A stretch of 35,471 nt of DNA from a bacterium (GTDB lineage: Bacteria; Acidobacteriota; Thermoanaerobaculia; Multivoradales; J023). Below, one piece after another: positions 7,952 through 16,028 of the stretch. The position numbers were made by a program, and so were the translations under genes. Location: contig JAAELT010000229.1 in NCBI GenBank assembly GCA_024226315.1, positions 1-35,471 on the forward strand. Reading direction: 5' to 3'. Position 1 is the first letter of the stretch. Each line of letters opens with the position of its first letter. The notes under the pieces are model-generated. The model saw nothing but the letters and a program-made list of their open reading frames with translations, was not told the origin of the DNA and did no database searches.

Positions 7952-8956
7952 TCACTCACGTCTCGGGACCGATTCATCCTTTGGCTTGAGGGCAAGCCTC
8001 TCCGTCCCCGTGGCAGAATCCAGCAACTCGCGATCCAGCACAACCGTAAGGCCGACGGGGCGGCCGTGCGAGAAGACAATCTTGTAAATCTCGGGAACGT
8101 AGAAGCGCCTCTCGTCGTTTGGATTGTTGGCGTGGAATCCCGCCGTAATTGGCCCGAAGCTCTTTCGCCGAGTCGAGCGCCTAAACTTGCTGTCAAGTTG
8201 AACCCGCCACTCAGGCTCGTCTGTAGTGACGTTATCAACGAGATCGCCCCATCTGAGCAGGTCCCGGTAGGTTACGCCGAAGACATTGTAGAGTGTGTGC
8301 TCCCTGGTACGCTCTGGGCCGCTAATCACGACACTTGCGCCGGGTGGGATGCCCTTCTCGAGATCTTCGTCTTTGCAGGCCGACAGGTCGAGCACGATGC
8401 GGTGACACGGATAGTAGCAGTCACTGCGCGGTGTTCTGACCGTGCGCTTGAACTCAGCGGCAATCGTCTTAGCTTCTCTTCTGCTTGCCTCTTCGAGATC
8501 GTCGCAGCGAATCTTGCCTTTAAGCCAGTCGTCTGTCGTTTCCCACGGCTCTTCACACAGTTTCCGGAGGAACTCCTTCAGCCTCTTCTCGGTAGAAACT
8601 ACGCCCTGAAGATTCGAGAGAGGTCGCGGCGGACTGCCGGCCTTGTCGTGCAAGGCTACGACCGCCCTCACATCTTGCTTATCGAACCGGGTGAACAATC
8701 CCGCCTCGTACAGGCACCAATCCCAGTCGTATGAGGGTTTCGTGAACAGAATCAGCAGCAAGTGACTGCGTGTGAGGTTTCGCTTGATAGCGCGCCTCCA
8801 GTTCGCGCCCGCGGCAATGTCAGAGCCGCTGACGAAGCACTCGATGGCTGGCTCCGTCCCAAGCCCCTCGAGTTCGTTCTTGACCTTAACGGCCAGGCCA
8901 TGATCCTGGTGCTTGTGACTGATGAAGATGCGGAACTTGTCGCCCGGAACAGTCAT
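7952..8956 (-). CDS. TIR-domain protein, candidate NADase immune effector
   Basis: The 334-residue protein opens with a TIR domain (about residues 7-140): FRIFISHKHQD (8-18), a central SGSDIAAG loop, the strand LLLILFTKPS and the motif DWDWCLYEAGLF. In that motif E84 is the Glu that acts in TIR NAD+ hydrolysis. Residues about 185-334 form a second domain with no family I can name, in the position usually taken by a sensor or oligomerisation domain. Bacterial TIR proteins commonly deplete NAD+ on phage infection. The gene stands alone with long flanking spacers and is visibly AT-richer than its neighbours, suggesting transfer. The ribosome site is weak (GAG). No Thoeris, CBASS or Argonaute partner lies in the window, so a single-gene system or a non-defence role are both open. 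Confidence 0.85.
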   Translation of the reverse strand: MTVPGDKFRIFISHKHQDHGLAVKVKNELEGLGTEPAIECFVSGSDIAAGANWRRAIKRNLTRSHLLLILFTKPSYDWDWCLYEAGLFTRFDKQDVRAVVALHDKAGSPPRPLSNLQGVVSTEKRLKEFLRKLCEEPWETTDDWLKGKIRCDDLEEASRREAKTIAAEFKRTVRTPRSDCYYPCHRIVLDLSACKDEDLEKGIPPGASVVISGPERTREHTLYNVFGVTYRDLLRWGDLVDNVTTDEPEWRVQLDSKFRRSTRRKSFGPITAGFHANNPNDERRFYVPEIYKIVFSHGRPVGLTVVLDRELLDSATGTERLALKPKDESVPRRE

Positions 8957-9542
8957 GCCGTCTCGCTTCGTTAGATCAGGTGAACCCGGGGAACAGCGAG
9001 CGTTCGCATTATTATGATTCTCAAGCTGCCCCTTGAACGCCGAGCCTCAGAGGTCGCGCCAGCGGTCCCTTGGAGGCATTGGCTGGCTGACGTCGGCGCC
9101 TAGTATTCATAGGACACCTTGTTTCTCAAGCGCTTCGCGAAGCACTGGGCGCATCTGGTACGCACGGATCATCATCAAAACACCTTCCCTCGACTAGGGC
9201 GACTCGAGCTCGCCCCGCCGCCAGACGCGCCGTTCTTGCGGGACGCCGATACCTGGCACCTCCAACGTACGCTCTGGTCGCGCCAGTGTCAAGTCTGGTC
9301 GCGGAGATCTGAGGAGCTGCTCGCCGCACAGGACTTCGGCCGCCCTGAAGCGCACTTCCGGCGGCACGGCCGTCTTCAGGCTCCGGGAAACGGATCGAAC
9401 CGGGGGGAACCCCTCTCCCCGCGCCCCGAAGGAACCGAACACCGGAGAAACCCTCCGGCAGCCTCCGGGATGCGCTGGACGGCGGGAAATCCCGCCGATC
9501 AGCTCAGAAACGCGCCGAACTGCGGGAAATCGGAATGGAGGT
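8957..9542. other. Gene-poor spacer with small hairpins
   Basis: No ORF here has a ribosome site or family match. The first 60 bases are AT-rich (around 9006-9025) and are a plausible minus-strand promoter area for the TIR gene, though no clear pair of boxes is present. Between about 9380 and 9510 there are several short perfect hairpins, for example CCGGAG/CTCCGG around a five-base loop and GGCGGGA/TCCCGCC around two bases, in a purine-rich background. Confidence 0.45.
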
Positions 9543-9742
9543 GCTCGTCGAAGGTCTTGGCCAACGGCCATTCGGCTCGACAATCCTCGTCGAAGCTCCT
9601 GGCCAACGGCCACTCGGCTCGGCAAACCTCGTCCAAGGTCTTGGCCAACGGCCAGCCGGCCCCGAAAACCTTGTCAAAGATCTTGGCCGACGGCCATCCG
9701 GCCCGGCAAACCTCGTTGAAGGCCCTGGCCGATGGCCATTGC
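9543..9742. repeat. 42-bp tandem repeat, about 4.7 copies
   Basis: Full units start at 9559, 9601, 9643 and 9685, with partial units at both edges. The core is GGCCAACGGCCA followed by a CTCGGC/CCCGGC and ACCTCGT block. Because 42 is divisible by three, most frames stay open and read as 14-residue repeats: on the minus strand about AEWPLAKTFDEVCR (frame 9499-9774), on the plus strand about SSKVLANGHSARQT. I counted 14 variable columns among the full units, and they split 4/4/6 over the three codon positions. That gives no sign of selection on a protein, and no ribosome site is seen. Confidence 0.85.
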
Positions 9743-9759
9743 AGGCTGCAACGGTCGCG

Positions 9760-9786
9760 GATCGAGCGCGACAACGTAGCTCAAGA
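9760..9786 (-). other. Echo of the glpK start (25 of 27 bases)
   Basis: These 27 bases match the glpK start region at 3931-3957 with two mismatches, in the same orientation. They would read LSYVVALD, with the glpK ATG changed to TTG. The match ends sharply on both sides, where the 42-bp repeat begins. It looks like a captured scrap of a glpK copy and is too short to be a gene. Confidence 0.6.
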
Positions 9787-9896
9787 TCGGCCGTCCCTTT
9801 TCTTGCAAGAGAGATCGGCGCGATGATGGCGCGAACACGGGGCTTCTTGACCTTCAACGGAGGCTTTCCTACAGTCGTCCTCGTGGCAGATCCAGC

Positions 9897-11510
9897 ATGA
9901 GGCCCGAACTGATCATCTGTTGGCTCGTGGCAGCTGGCCAGGTCCTGATCGGGCTGGCGACTGGTTTCGGCGCCGAACCGCGATTGAGCACTGCGCTCCT
10001 GGTTGCCGGTCTCGCCGCCGCCGGGGTTCTGGCCGCACCGTTGCACGCTGTTCTTCCGACCTACGGGTCGCTCCGAAAGCTCCAGGCCTCTATCGAGACC
10101 GAGGTCCCGCTGAGGCTGAGCTACGCCGCCATGGCGGCTTTGAGCTGCCTCACGGGCTCGCTGTTTCTCCACCTCTACCCCTGGGTCGTACGGACGGCAC
10201 TGCCGATCTTCAACATCCTGGCTCCGGGCGCCTCTCTGCTGGAGTCGACAATGGGGGCTCTCGAGGCCCTGGTCTCGCCGCTGACGCTGAAACTCCTCGG
10301 CGCCAGTCTCGTCCTCACCCTGCTGGTCGCCGTACACGAGAAACTGTTTCTCGAACGAGGCCCCATCGGCGACGTCCGGCGAATGTACAAGCGCCATGCG
10401 CTCGGCTATCAGCTCCGGCGTGACGAGGCGGTCCTGAAGACCATCTGTTTCGGCTCGGGGGTAGCGGTGAGCTACTCGCTCAATGCCGTCTTCCTGGTGC
10501 TCGTGGCTGCCGGGGCGAGCAGGGCCGCCCTCGCCCCGGAGACCTGGGCCGTGGCCGGAGGCAAGCGCGGTCTCGGCGACGGCGGCGGTTTCACCTTCGC
10601 GCTCTACAAGACCAGCGTCTACGCCACCGCGTTCTGGATTCCCTTCGTCGACCCTGCCGCGGCGGCACAACTGCCGTTCGCGGCTCTGATCGTGGCACCC
10701 ATCGTCTGCGCGGTGGTGATGGACGTCTTCCCGGCGAGCCCGGCAGCGCGCCAGATCCTCCTGGTGGTGAAGGCGGCGATCGCCGCCACCGCTTTCGTCG
10801 CTGCCGGATATCTGCAGGTCGCTCGGCCCGCTTCCAACCCACTGCTGTCGAGCATGCTGGCCGGTCTCCCCTGGCTGCAAGGAGTGGAGTTGGAGCTCCT
10901 CGTTCGCTACTGCTCCAACCTGGTCCTCATCCTCTTTCTGTACCTGGCGTTGGCCCTCCTGGCCGAGGCCTGGAGCCCATCCCGAGGCACGCCCGACGGC
11001 CTCTCCGCCTACGCCCGGCACAAGGCCGAGATCTTCGTCTTCTCGCTGGCGCTGCGCGTCGGCCTGCTGCCGGCGCTATGGGCGGCTCTCTTTCGCCCCC
11101 TGCCCGGCGACATCGCCTGGCTCGAGGGCGTCCTGGTGTTCGTCGTGATGATCATGAGCAGCGTATTGATCCAGGAGAGCGACAGCGCGAAGTTCCCACG
11201 CAAAACCAAAGCACAATTCAGCGCCGATGGCATCTCCCGCGCGGAGCGGCGATGGGGCGATCGGCTGCGCCTGGCCCTGGATCTGCGGGATCTGCTGAAC
11301 CTCGGTTGGATCTTCGTGGTCACCCTCCTGGTGCTGGCTCTCGGTCACCCGGCGCTGCGAATCGCCAGCTTGCCCGCCCTCGCCTTCATCCTCGCCGCCT
11401 ATGCGCTGATGGTGGCGGACGAAGGGCGCGCGGCCAGGAAGTTCCTGGCTTTCGAAAGGAAGCCGGGCGCGGCTCTCCGCGAGCGGCTCCGTGGTTGGCG
11501 GAACCGTTGA
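9897..11510 (+). CDS. Polytopic inner-membrane protein, unknown family
   Basis: The 537-residue protein has about 11-13 hydrophobic segments (among them about 5-22, 30-50, 77-98, 130-147, 180-205, 260-285, 288-306 and 340-362, plus a closing pair near 470-510). Long polar loops lie between, including one after VHEKLFLERGP and one near residues 430-465 rich in Lys/Arg. No transporter, respiratory or glycosyltransferase motif is recognisable. No good ribosome site precedes the ATG, so the start could be slightly different. It ends one base from the stop of the opposing lipoprotein gene. Confidence 0.7.
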   Translation: MRPELIICWLVAAGQVLIGLATGFGAEPRLSTALLVAGLAAAGVLAAPLHAVLPTYGSLRKLQASIETEVPLRLSYAAMAALSCLTGSLFLHLYPWVVRTALPIFNILAPGASLLESTMGALEALVSPLTLKLLGASLVLTLLVAVHEKLFLERGPIGDVRRMYKRHALGYQLRRDEAVLKTICFGSGVAVSYSLNAVFLVLVAAGASRAALAPETWAVAGGKRGLGDGGGFTFALYKTSVYATAFWIPFVDPAAAAQLPFAALIVAPIVCAVVMDVFPASPAARQILLVVKAAIAATAFVAAGYLQVARPASNPLLSSMLAGLPWLQGVELELLVRYCSNLVLILFLYLALALLAEAWSPSRGTPDGLSAYARHKAEIFVFSLALRVGLLPALWAALFRPLPGDIAWLEGVLVFVVMIMSSVLIQESDSAKFPRKTKAQFSADGISRAERRWGDRLRLALDLRDLLNLGWIFVVTLLVLALGHPALRIASLPALAFILAAYALMVADEGRAARKFLAFERKPGAALRERLRGWRNR

Positions 11511-11511
11511 C

Positions 11512-11925
11512 TCACTCCGCGGAGCCGTCACTGCAATTCACCTCGGCGCCCATGATCTCACCGGGCGGCGCCCCGACGTCCAAGAAGATAGCCAGTCTGC
11601 AGGCATCGTTCAGATGGTAGTTGTACCTCGCGCCCGTTCCGCCGATCACCGACAGTCCATGCTGCAGCCTCCTCTCGAGGGCGTCGGCGGGCAGTCGCGC
11701 CTGGGCGAGGAACCGCGCCTTGGAGGTCGGAAAGATCACGTGGTCGGCCGCCTCCTTCACCGCTTCCACCTCCTCATCGTCGAGCGTCAGGTATCCGAGC
11801 GAGGCGACGCCGCGCCGGGACCCATCGTCGCTCCCCTGCCGCTGATCGCCACCGCAGGCAATCAGGACCAGCACAGAGAGCGACACGGTACAGAGCGCTC
11901 TCGGGATGGCGGTAAGGAGGTCCAT
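11512..11925 (-). CDS. Small lipoprotein, unknown function
   Basis: The 137-residue protein begins MDLLTAIPRALCTVSLSVLV and has a lipobox LIAC with Cys24 as the lipidation site. The mature part is acidic, with a segment about alternating helices (LTLDDEEVEAVKEAADHV) and two late Cys. An in-frame ATG at 11943 lies within TATGCT, which resembles a -10 box, so I prefer the ATG at 11925. Neither start has a clear Shine-Dalgarno sequence. The frame stays open further, but there it would overlap the divergent 12010 gene. Confidence 0.65.
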   Translation of the reverse strand: MDLLTAIPRALCTVSLSVLVLIACGGDQRQGSDDGSRRGVASLGYLTLDDEEVEAVKEAADHVIFPTSKARFLAQARLPADALERRLQHGLSVIGGTGARYNYHLNDACRLAIFLDVGAPPGEIMGAEVNCSDGSAE

Positions 11926-12009
11926 GGGAGAGAGGCCGAGCATAGCAAGGCCAGGGACCAAGCGGCCGAACGCCTGGCTTCGAGAGCGGCCTGATACGCT
12001 GCGGCCACC

Positions 12010-12306
12010 ATGAAGAAGCTCGATCTCGATCTCGACGTCGGAACCGCGGAGATGTCCGAGCTGAAGTCGGTTCTCGATGCCGCCATCAGCGACCACTTCG
12101 CCGACGGCTTCCTGCGCCACCGGTGGGAGGGCGACGTCCTGCGTCTGTCAGGCCCGGGGGCTCGCGGCTCGCTGGTTCGCCGGGATGGACGGCTGAAGCT
12201 CCAGGCGGAGCTCAGGGCGCCGGCGAGCTGGGCGCACCGGGTGATCCGCCGCAAGATCGACGCGGCGCTCGGAGACGTCGCGGCACACATCGAGCAGCGA
12301 GGATGA
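12010..12306 (+). CDS. Polyhydroxyalkanoic acid system (PHA_gran_rgn) family protein
   Basis: This is a 98-residue cytoplasmic protein. The pattern HRWEGDVLRLSGPGARGSLV (120s of the frame aside, about residues 37-56), then a short strand, then a C-terminal amphipathic helix ending IRRKIDAAL matches the small PHA-granule-associated family, whose members are 90-100 residues. Those proteins sit beside phasins or PHA synthase in other genomes; none is here. No Shine-Dalgarno site is visible before the ATG. The family call is from overall pattern, not a diagnostic residue. Confidence 0.6.
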   Translation: MKKLDLDLDVGTAEMSELKSVLDAAISDHFADGFLRHRWEGDVLRLSGPGARGSLVRRDGRLKLQAELRAPASWAHRVIRRKIDAALGDVAAHIEQRG

Positions 12307-12490
12307 GGTCTGCGGGTCGGCCTTTGAGAACGGGGCCTCGGAGCGAACCTGCCCCAGGAGGTGGGTCCAGCACCGGCTGTCGGCGGCCCTTCCCCACCCG
12401 GGCACATATGGCGCCGGCTCGTCGAAGTCGTTTAAGTGGACGATGGCGTGTTAGACCACATAAAAGGTTCAATCTCGAAAGGAGCATGTC

Positions 12491-13009
12491 ATGAAGATCC
12501 GCACTCTGATCGTCATGGTGATCGCGGCAGTGTTTCTGGCCGGCGCCGCACAGGCGGCAGAGGAGCGCCCCTGGTACGGAGGGGTGAAGACCGGCGTGAT
12601 CACGCTGGACGAGCCTGGGATCGGTGACCTGACCCAGGCCGGCGCGCTCTTCGGTTACAAGTTCGTGAACCGGGACTGGGGTTCTTTCGCCATCGAGGCG
12701 GAGTACAGCGACACGGTCGATGCGGGTAACCTGAGTTTCCCCGGCGCGGATTGGGAAGGCGAGATGCTCGCGGGGTGCTTCGTCTTCCGGGGCCCGGGGA
12801 AAGGCTACCTCAAGGGCAAGGCCGGCTATGTCGACGTTTCGGCGGAAGTCTCGGCATTCGGCCTGAGTGAAGACGTCAACGACTCCGACTATGCGGCGGG
12901 GATCGGTTTCGGCTGGAAGCTCGGCAAGAACGCCGCCCTCGAAGTCGAGTGGACCCGTGCGTTCTTCGATGAGGATCTCGATTTCTACAGCATCGGCTTC
13001 AACTTCTGA
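12491..13009 (+). CDS. Outer-membrane beta-barrel protein
   Basis: The 172-residue protein has a classic signal peptide (MKIRTLIVMVIAAVFLAG, cut after AAQA). The mature part alternates Gly/aromatic strands such as WYGGVKTGVITL, AGIGFGWKLG and FYSIGFNF. It ends in Phe, the signal used by the barrel-assembly machinery. The size suits an eight-stranded OmpA/OmpX-like barrel. AAGGAG lies 6 bases before the ATG. A strong hairpin starts 10 bases after the stop. The substrate or partner is unknown. Confidence 0.85.
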   Translation: MKIRTLIVMVIAAVFLAGAAQAAEERPWYGGVKTGVITLDEPGIGDLTQAGALFGYKFVNRDWGSFAIEAEYSDTVDAGNLSFPGADWEGEMLAGCFVFRGPGKGYLKGKAGYVDVSAEVSAFGLSEDVNDSDYAAGIGFGWKLGKNAALEVEWTRAFFDEDLDFYSIGFNF

Positions 13010-13018
13010 TCGGTCGAA

Positions 13019-13069
13019 CGCAACCGGACCGGCAGACAGACGTATAAGACGTCGACCGGGCCGGTTGCG
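13019..13069 (+). terminator. Hairpin after barrel gene, terminator-like
   Basis: Fourteen-base arms (13019-13032 and 13056-13069, one mismatch) read CGCAACCGGxCCGG and its complement around a 23-base loop. There is no U tract, so this may be a stable 3' end or attenuator rather than a standard intrinsic terminator. Confidence 0.5.
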
Positions 13070-13071
13070 CC

Positions 13072-13480
13072 ATGCCGAACGAAAGACTGAGGATCAAGCG
13101 CTGGAAAGTCGATCCCGCCGCCGGGACTCTCGAGCACGGAGACGGCGGGCGCGCTGCGGGAGCGCGTCGGCCTGCCTCGCGTGAGGACTGCATCGCAGGC
13201 TCGGCAGGCCGTGTCCGCCGATGCCTATCGGGAGTTCCTAAAGGGTCGCTACCACCGCCACCGCGAGGAGGATATCGACCTCGAGCAGGCCGTGCGCCAC
13301 TTCCGGCGCGCCATCTCCCTCGAGCCCACCTTCGCCCCGGCCCACGCGGCCCTGGCCGAAACCTACTTCCTGCAGACCGAGGGCAAGGGCTTGTCGCGGC
13401 CCGCCGGCTTCGAGCTGGGCTCCCTGGCGGCCGCCGAGGCCCCACCTCGGGTCGCACCTCGGGTCGCTCGCGTGGCGTAG
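13072..13480 (+). pseudogene. Decayed winged-helix/TPR regulator
   Basis: Two pieces of a CadC-like regulator remain. The frame from 13072 opens RLRIKRWKVDPAAGTLEHGD, the typical first strand of a Trans_reg_C winged helix. In a second frame from about 13185 the text continues SADAYREFLKGRYH, then EQAVRHFRRAISLEPTFAPA and HAALAETYF, the linker and first TPR of the same protein type. The intact family has about 60 more HTH residues, often a membrane helix, and many more TPRs. Here the HTH core and the 3' end are missing and the frame changes between pieces. It lies just before the amidohydrolase gene, which it may once have governed. Confidence 0.7.
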
Positions 13481-13521
13481 AATCGGACACACTCCAACCG
13501 AGAGAACCAGAAGGAGAGCCG

Positions 13522-14862
13522 ATGAACCTCGACCGCCGACGCCTCGCCGTGAGCCTGTGCCTGATCACGGGCCTCCTCTTCCCCGCCGGCCTCACCGAAG
13601 CCGAGGAGGGATCCGTGCTGTTCAAGAACGTACGGATCTTCAACGGCGTCGAGCCGACACTGGCCGAAGGCCACGTGCTGGTGAGCGGCAACACGATCGC
13701 CCAGGTCTCGGAGGCGCCGATCGAGCCGCCGGCGGGGGCGCGGGTGATCGACGGCGGCGGCAGGGTGCTGTCGCCGGGCTTCATCGACCTCCACGCCCAC
13801 GTCACCCTCGGGACGCCCAAGGACATGCTCCGCGCCCATCCCTGGGTGCGCGGCGCGATCACCGGCAAGGTGCTGGAGAGCTACCTGCGCAACGGCTTCA
13901 CCACCGTGCGTGACGCCGGCGGCACGCACCCCGAGCTGGCCCGCGCCGTCGACCGCGGGCTCTTGACCGGGCCGCGCGTCTACCCCTCGGGCGCGGTCAT
14001 CACCCAGACCAGCGGCCACGGCGACTTCCGCATGCCCCACGACCCGCACCCGACGCTGTGCAACTGCGGCGCCGACCACACCCTGGTCGACGGCTTTTCG
14101 GTAATCGCCGACGGCGAAGCGCAATGGCTGGCCGCGGTGCGCGAGAACTTCAAGCACGGCGCCACCCAGATCAAGATCATGGGAGGCGGCGGCGTGGCGT
14201 CGGACTACGACCCGATCCACACCCTCCAGCCCACGCCCGAGGAGATCCGCGCGGCAGTGCAGGCGGCCTCGGACTGGGGCACCTACGTGATGGCGCACTC
14301 CTACACCTCGCCGGCGATACGGCGCCTGGTCGAGAACGGCGTCAAGGTGATCGAGCACGGCCTGCTGATCGACGACGACACCGCCCGGCTGTGCGCCGAG
14401 AAGGGCGTGGTAATCAGCACCCAGATCGCCATCTTCCGCATGGGCGCCGAGCTCCCCGGCCTGACCGAGGAGAACCGGGCCAAGATGCAGCAGGTGCTGG
14501 CCGGGCAGGACAACCTGATCGGGCTGATCAAGAAGTACGGCCTCAAGACCGGCTTCGGTACCGACTTCGTGTTCGGCATCTACCCCCGCGTCAACGAGGA
14601 GTTCGCCGCCCGCGCCGACTACTTCACCCCCGCCGAGATCCTGCGCCAGGCGACCTCGGAGAACGCCGAGATCGTGCGCATGGCCGGCCCGCTCGACCCC
14701 TACGGCGACTTCGGTGAGATCCGCGAGGGCTGGCTCGCCGACCTGGTGCTGATCGAAGGCGAGCCGCTCGAGGACATCACCGTCCTCGCCCGGCCGAACG
14801 AGAGCCTGGTACTGGTGATGAAGGACGGCAAGATCTACAAGGACTCGCTGCCCGCGGACTGA
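13522..14862 (+). CDS. Secreted metal-dependent amidohydrolase
   Basis: The 446-residue protein has a signal peptide (cut near residue 27) and an amidohydrolase TIM barrel. The ligands are visible: H91-x-H93 in FIDLHAHV, K218 in QIKIMGGGG (the carbamylated Lys of the binuclear site), H259 in MAHSY, H279 in IEHG and D348 in GTDF. This set is typical of the Xaa-Pro dipeptidase/imidazolonepropionase-like group, with many exported members acting on N-acyl or dipeptide substrates. AAGGAG precedes the ATG at 13522. The frame is open to 13072 but only through the regulator debris. The substrate is not predictable from sequence. Confidence 0.9.
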   Translation: MNLDRRRLAVSLCLITGLLFPAGLTEAEEGSVLFKNVRIFNGVEPTLAEGHVLVSGNTIAQVSEAPIEPPAGARVIDGGGRVLSPGFIDLHAHVTLGTPKDMLRAHPWVRGAITGKVLESYLRNGFTTVRDAGGTHPELARAVDRGLLTGPRVYPSGAVITQTSGHGDFRMPHDPHPTLCNCGADHTLVDGFSVIADGEAQWLAAVRENFKHGATQIKIMGGGGVASDYDPIHTLQPTPEEIRAAVQAASDWGTYVMAHSYTSPAIRRLVENGVKVIEHGLLIDDDTARLCAEKGVVISTQIAIFRMGAELPGLTEENRAKMQQVLAGQDNLIGLIKKYGLKTGFGTDFVFGIYPRVNEEFAARADYFTPAEILRQATSENAEIVRMAGPLDPYGDFGEIREGWLADLVLIEGEPLEDITVLARPNESLVLVMKDGKIYKDSLPAD

Positions 14863-14904
14863 CTCCTCAAGTACTGAAACCGGGAGCGGGCCCGGCCAGT
14901 TCTA

Positions 14905-14918
14905 TGCTATGATATCAT
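14905..14918 (+). promoter_or_regulatory. Extended -10 promoter for the propeller gene
   Basis: TGCTATGAT at 14905-14913 is an extended -10 (TG, one base, TATGAT). It overlaps the perfect ten-base palindrome ATGATATCAT (14909-14918), a possible operator. No -35 box is seen, as is usual for extended -10 promoters. It lies about 40 bases upstream of the gene at 14955. Confidence 0.5.
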
Positions 14919-14954
14919 TATCTTGAGAAGCTCGACTTCACAGGGAGGCGCAGG

Positions 14955-15935
14955 ATGCCTGCAATCACGATCCCCCGAAGCCTGGACGTCCGGATTCTGA
15001 TCTCGCTGGCGGCTCTGACGTCGCCGGCGCTCGCCAGTGCAGGCGACGGTGCCTATGCGACGTCGATATCCTCCACCTCGGACGTGTTGTGGTCGGTGCC
15101 GCTGAGCACGGAGCACGCGTCCGAGATCGGCCCGACGGGCTTCACAGACGTCTCCGGGCTCGCTTTTCGCGCGAATGGCGAGCTGTACGCCGTGGCGTCT
15201 GCCGAAGATCGGCTGATCACCATCGATCCGGGCACCGGGGCGGGCTCCGAGGTCGGTGCTCTGGGCTTCGATGCGGGCATCGACGGCGGCCTGACCTTCG
15301 ACGGAGCCGACCGTCTGTGGCTGGTGAGCGGCAACGACCTCTATGCCGTGGATCCCACGACCGGCGCCGCGTCCCTTCAGGCGGCGCTGGATCCCTCCAT
15401 GGAGATCACCGGCCTCACGGCCTGTGCTCAATCCCTGATCGGTCTCTTCAGAATGGATGACGAGAGCTACGGCCTGGGCGAGCTCGACCCCGCCACCGGC
15501 ACGATCGAGCTGCTGGGCCTGCACTTTCCGTTCTCCGGATCGAGCGGCTACCCCGCTCCCGCGGGCGGTCTCGACTTCGCCGACCTCGAGACCGCCTACA
15601 GCCCCCGGTTGTTCGGCTCGGGCATCGGCGTACCGCCGCCCTTCACCGACGGCACCCGCCTCTTCGGCTTCGAGCCGCTGACCGGCGACGTCGTCTCCAC
15701 CCACTGGACGTCCTACCGTGCCATGAGGTCGTTCGCGATCGCTCCGCCGATGGCCTCCTGTCCGCGCCACGTCGTCGAGGTACCGACGCTCTCCGCTCCT
15801 CTCCTCATCGGCCTGGCGATCGCGATCGCGGCAGCCGGGATCCTGCTGCTGGTGACAAGGGGCGGCACCGGTCTTCGAGGGGACCTACGTAGATCGAGCC
15901 CAAATCCCGACAACCAGCAGACGCCAGAGCTGTAA
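14955..15935 (+). CDS. Secreted beta-propeller-like protein with VPTLS C-terminal anchor
   Basis: The 326-residue protein has a signal peptide (to about residue 30). It has repeating strands with blade-like turns: GLAFRANGELYAV, LITIDPGTGAGSEVG, GLTFDGADRLWLV and LYAVDPTTGAAS. That is the look of a propeller with low-complexity blades. Near the end VEVPTLSAPLLIGLAIAIAA is followed by a basic tail (RGG, LRGDLRR). This resembles the IPTL/PEP-CTERM class of sorting anchors: a P-T-L-S motif, one membrane helix, then positive charge. GGGAGG precedes the ATG. Function is unknown; display at the surface is inferred. Confidence 0.65.
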   Translation: MPAITIPRSLDVRILISLAALTSPALASAGDGAYATSISSTSDVLWSVPLSTEHASEIGPTGFTDVSGLAFRANGELYAVASAEDRLITIDPGTGAGSEVGALGFDAGIDGGLTFDGADRLWLVSGNDLYAVDPTTGAASLQAALDPSMEITGLTACAQSLIGLFRMDDESYGLGELDPATGTIELLGLHFPFSGSSGYPAPAGGLDFADLETAYSPRLFGSGIGVPPPFTDGTRLFGFEPLTGDVVSTHWTSYRAMRSFAIAPPMASCPRHVVEVPTLSAPLLIGLAIAIAAAGILLLVTRGGTGLRGDLRRSSPNPDNQQTPEL

Positions 15936-16028
15936 GGCTCCGGTAAAGAATGCCTGGCCAGTCCTCGGGCCAGGGGCCTTTCGCCGTACAGTGATCGCCG
16001 TCAAGCCAACAACCGGGAGCCGACGACG

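Noticed and set aside
9499..9774. 91-aa minus-strand frame with WPLAKTFDE repeats
   Set aside because: It arises from the 42-bp repeat; no ribosome site, and substitutions show no codon-position bias.
9504..11021. Long minus-strand open frame opposite the membrane gene
   Set aside because: Shadow frame in high-GC coding DNA; no family resemblance and no ribosome site.
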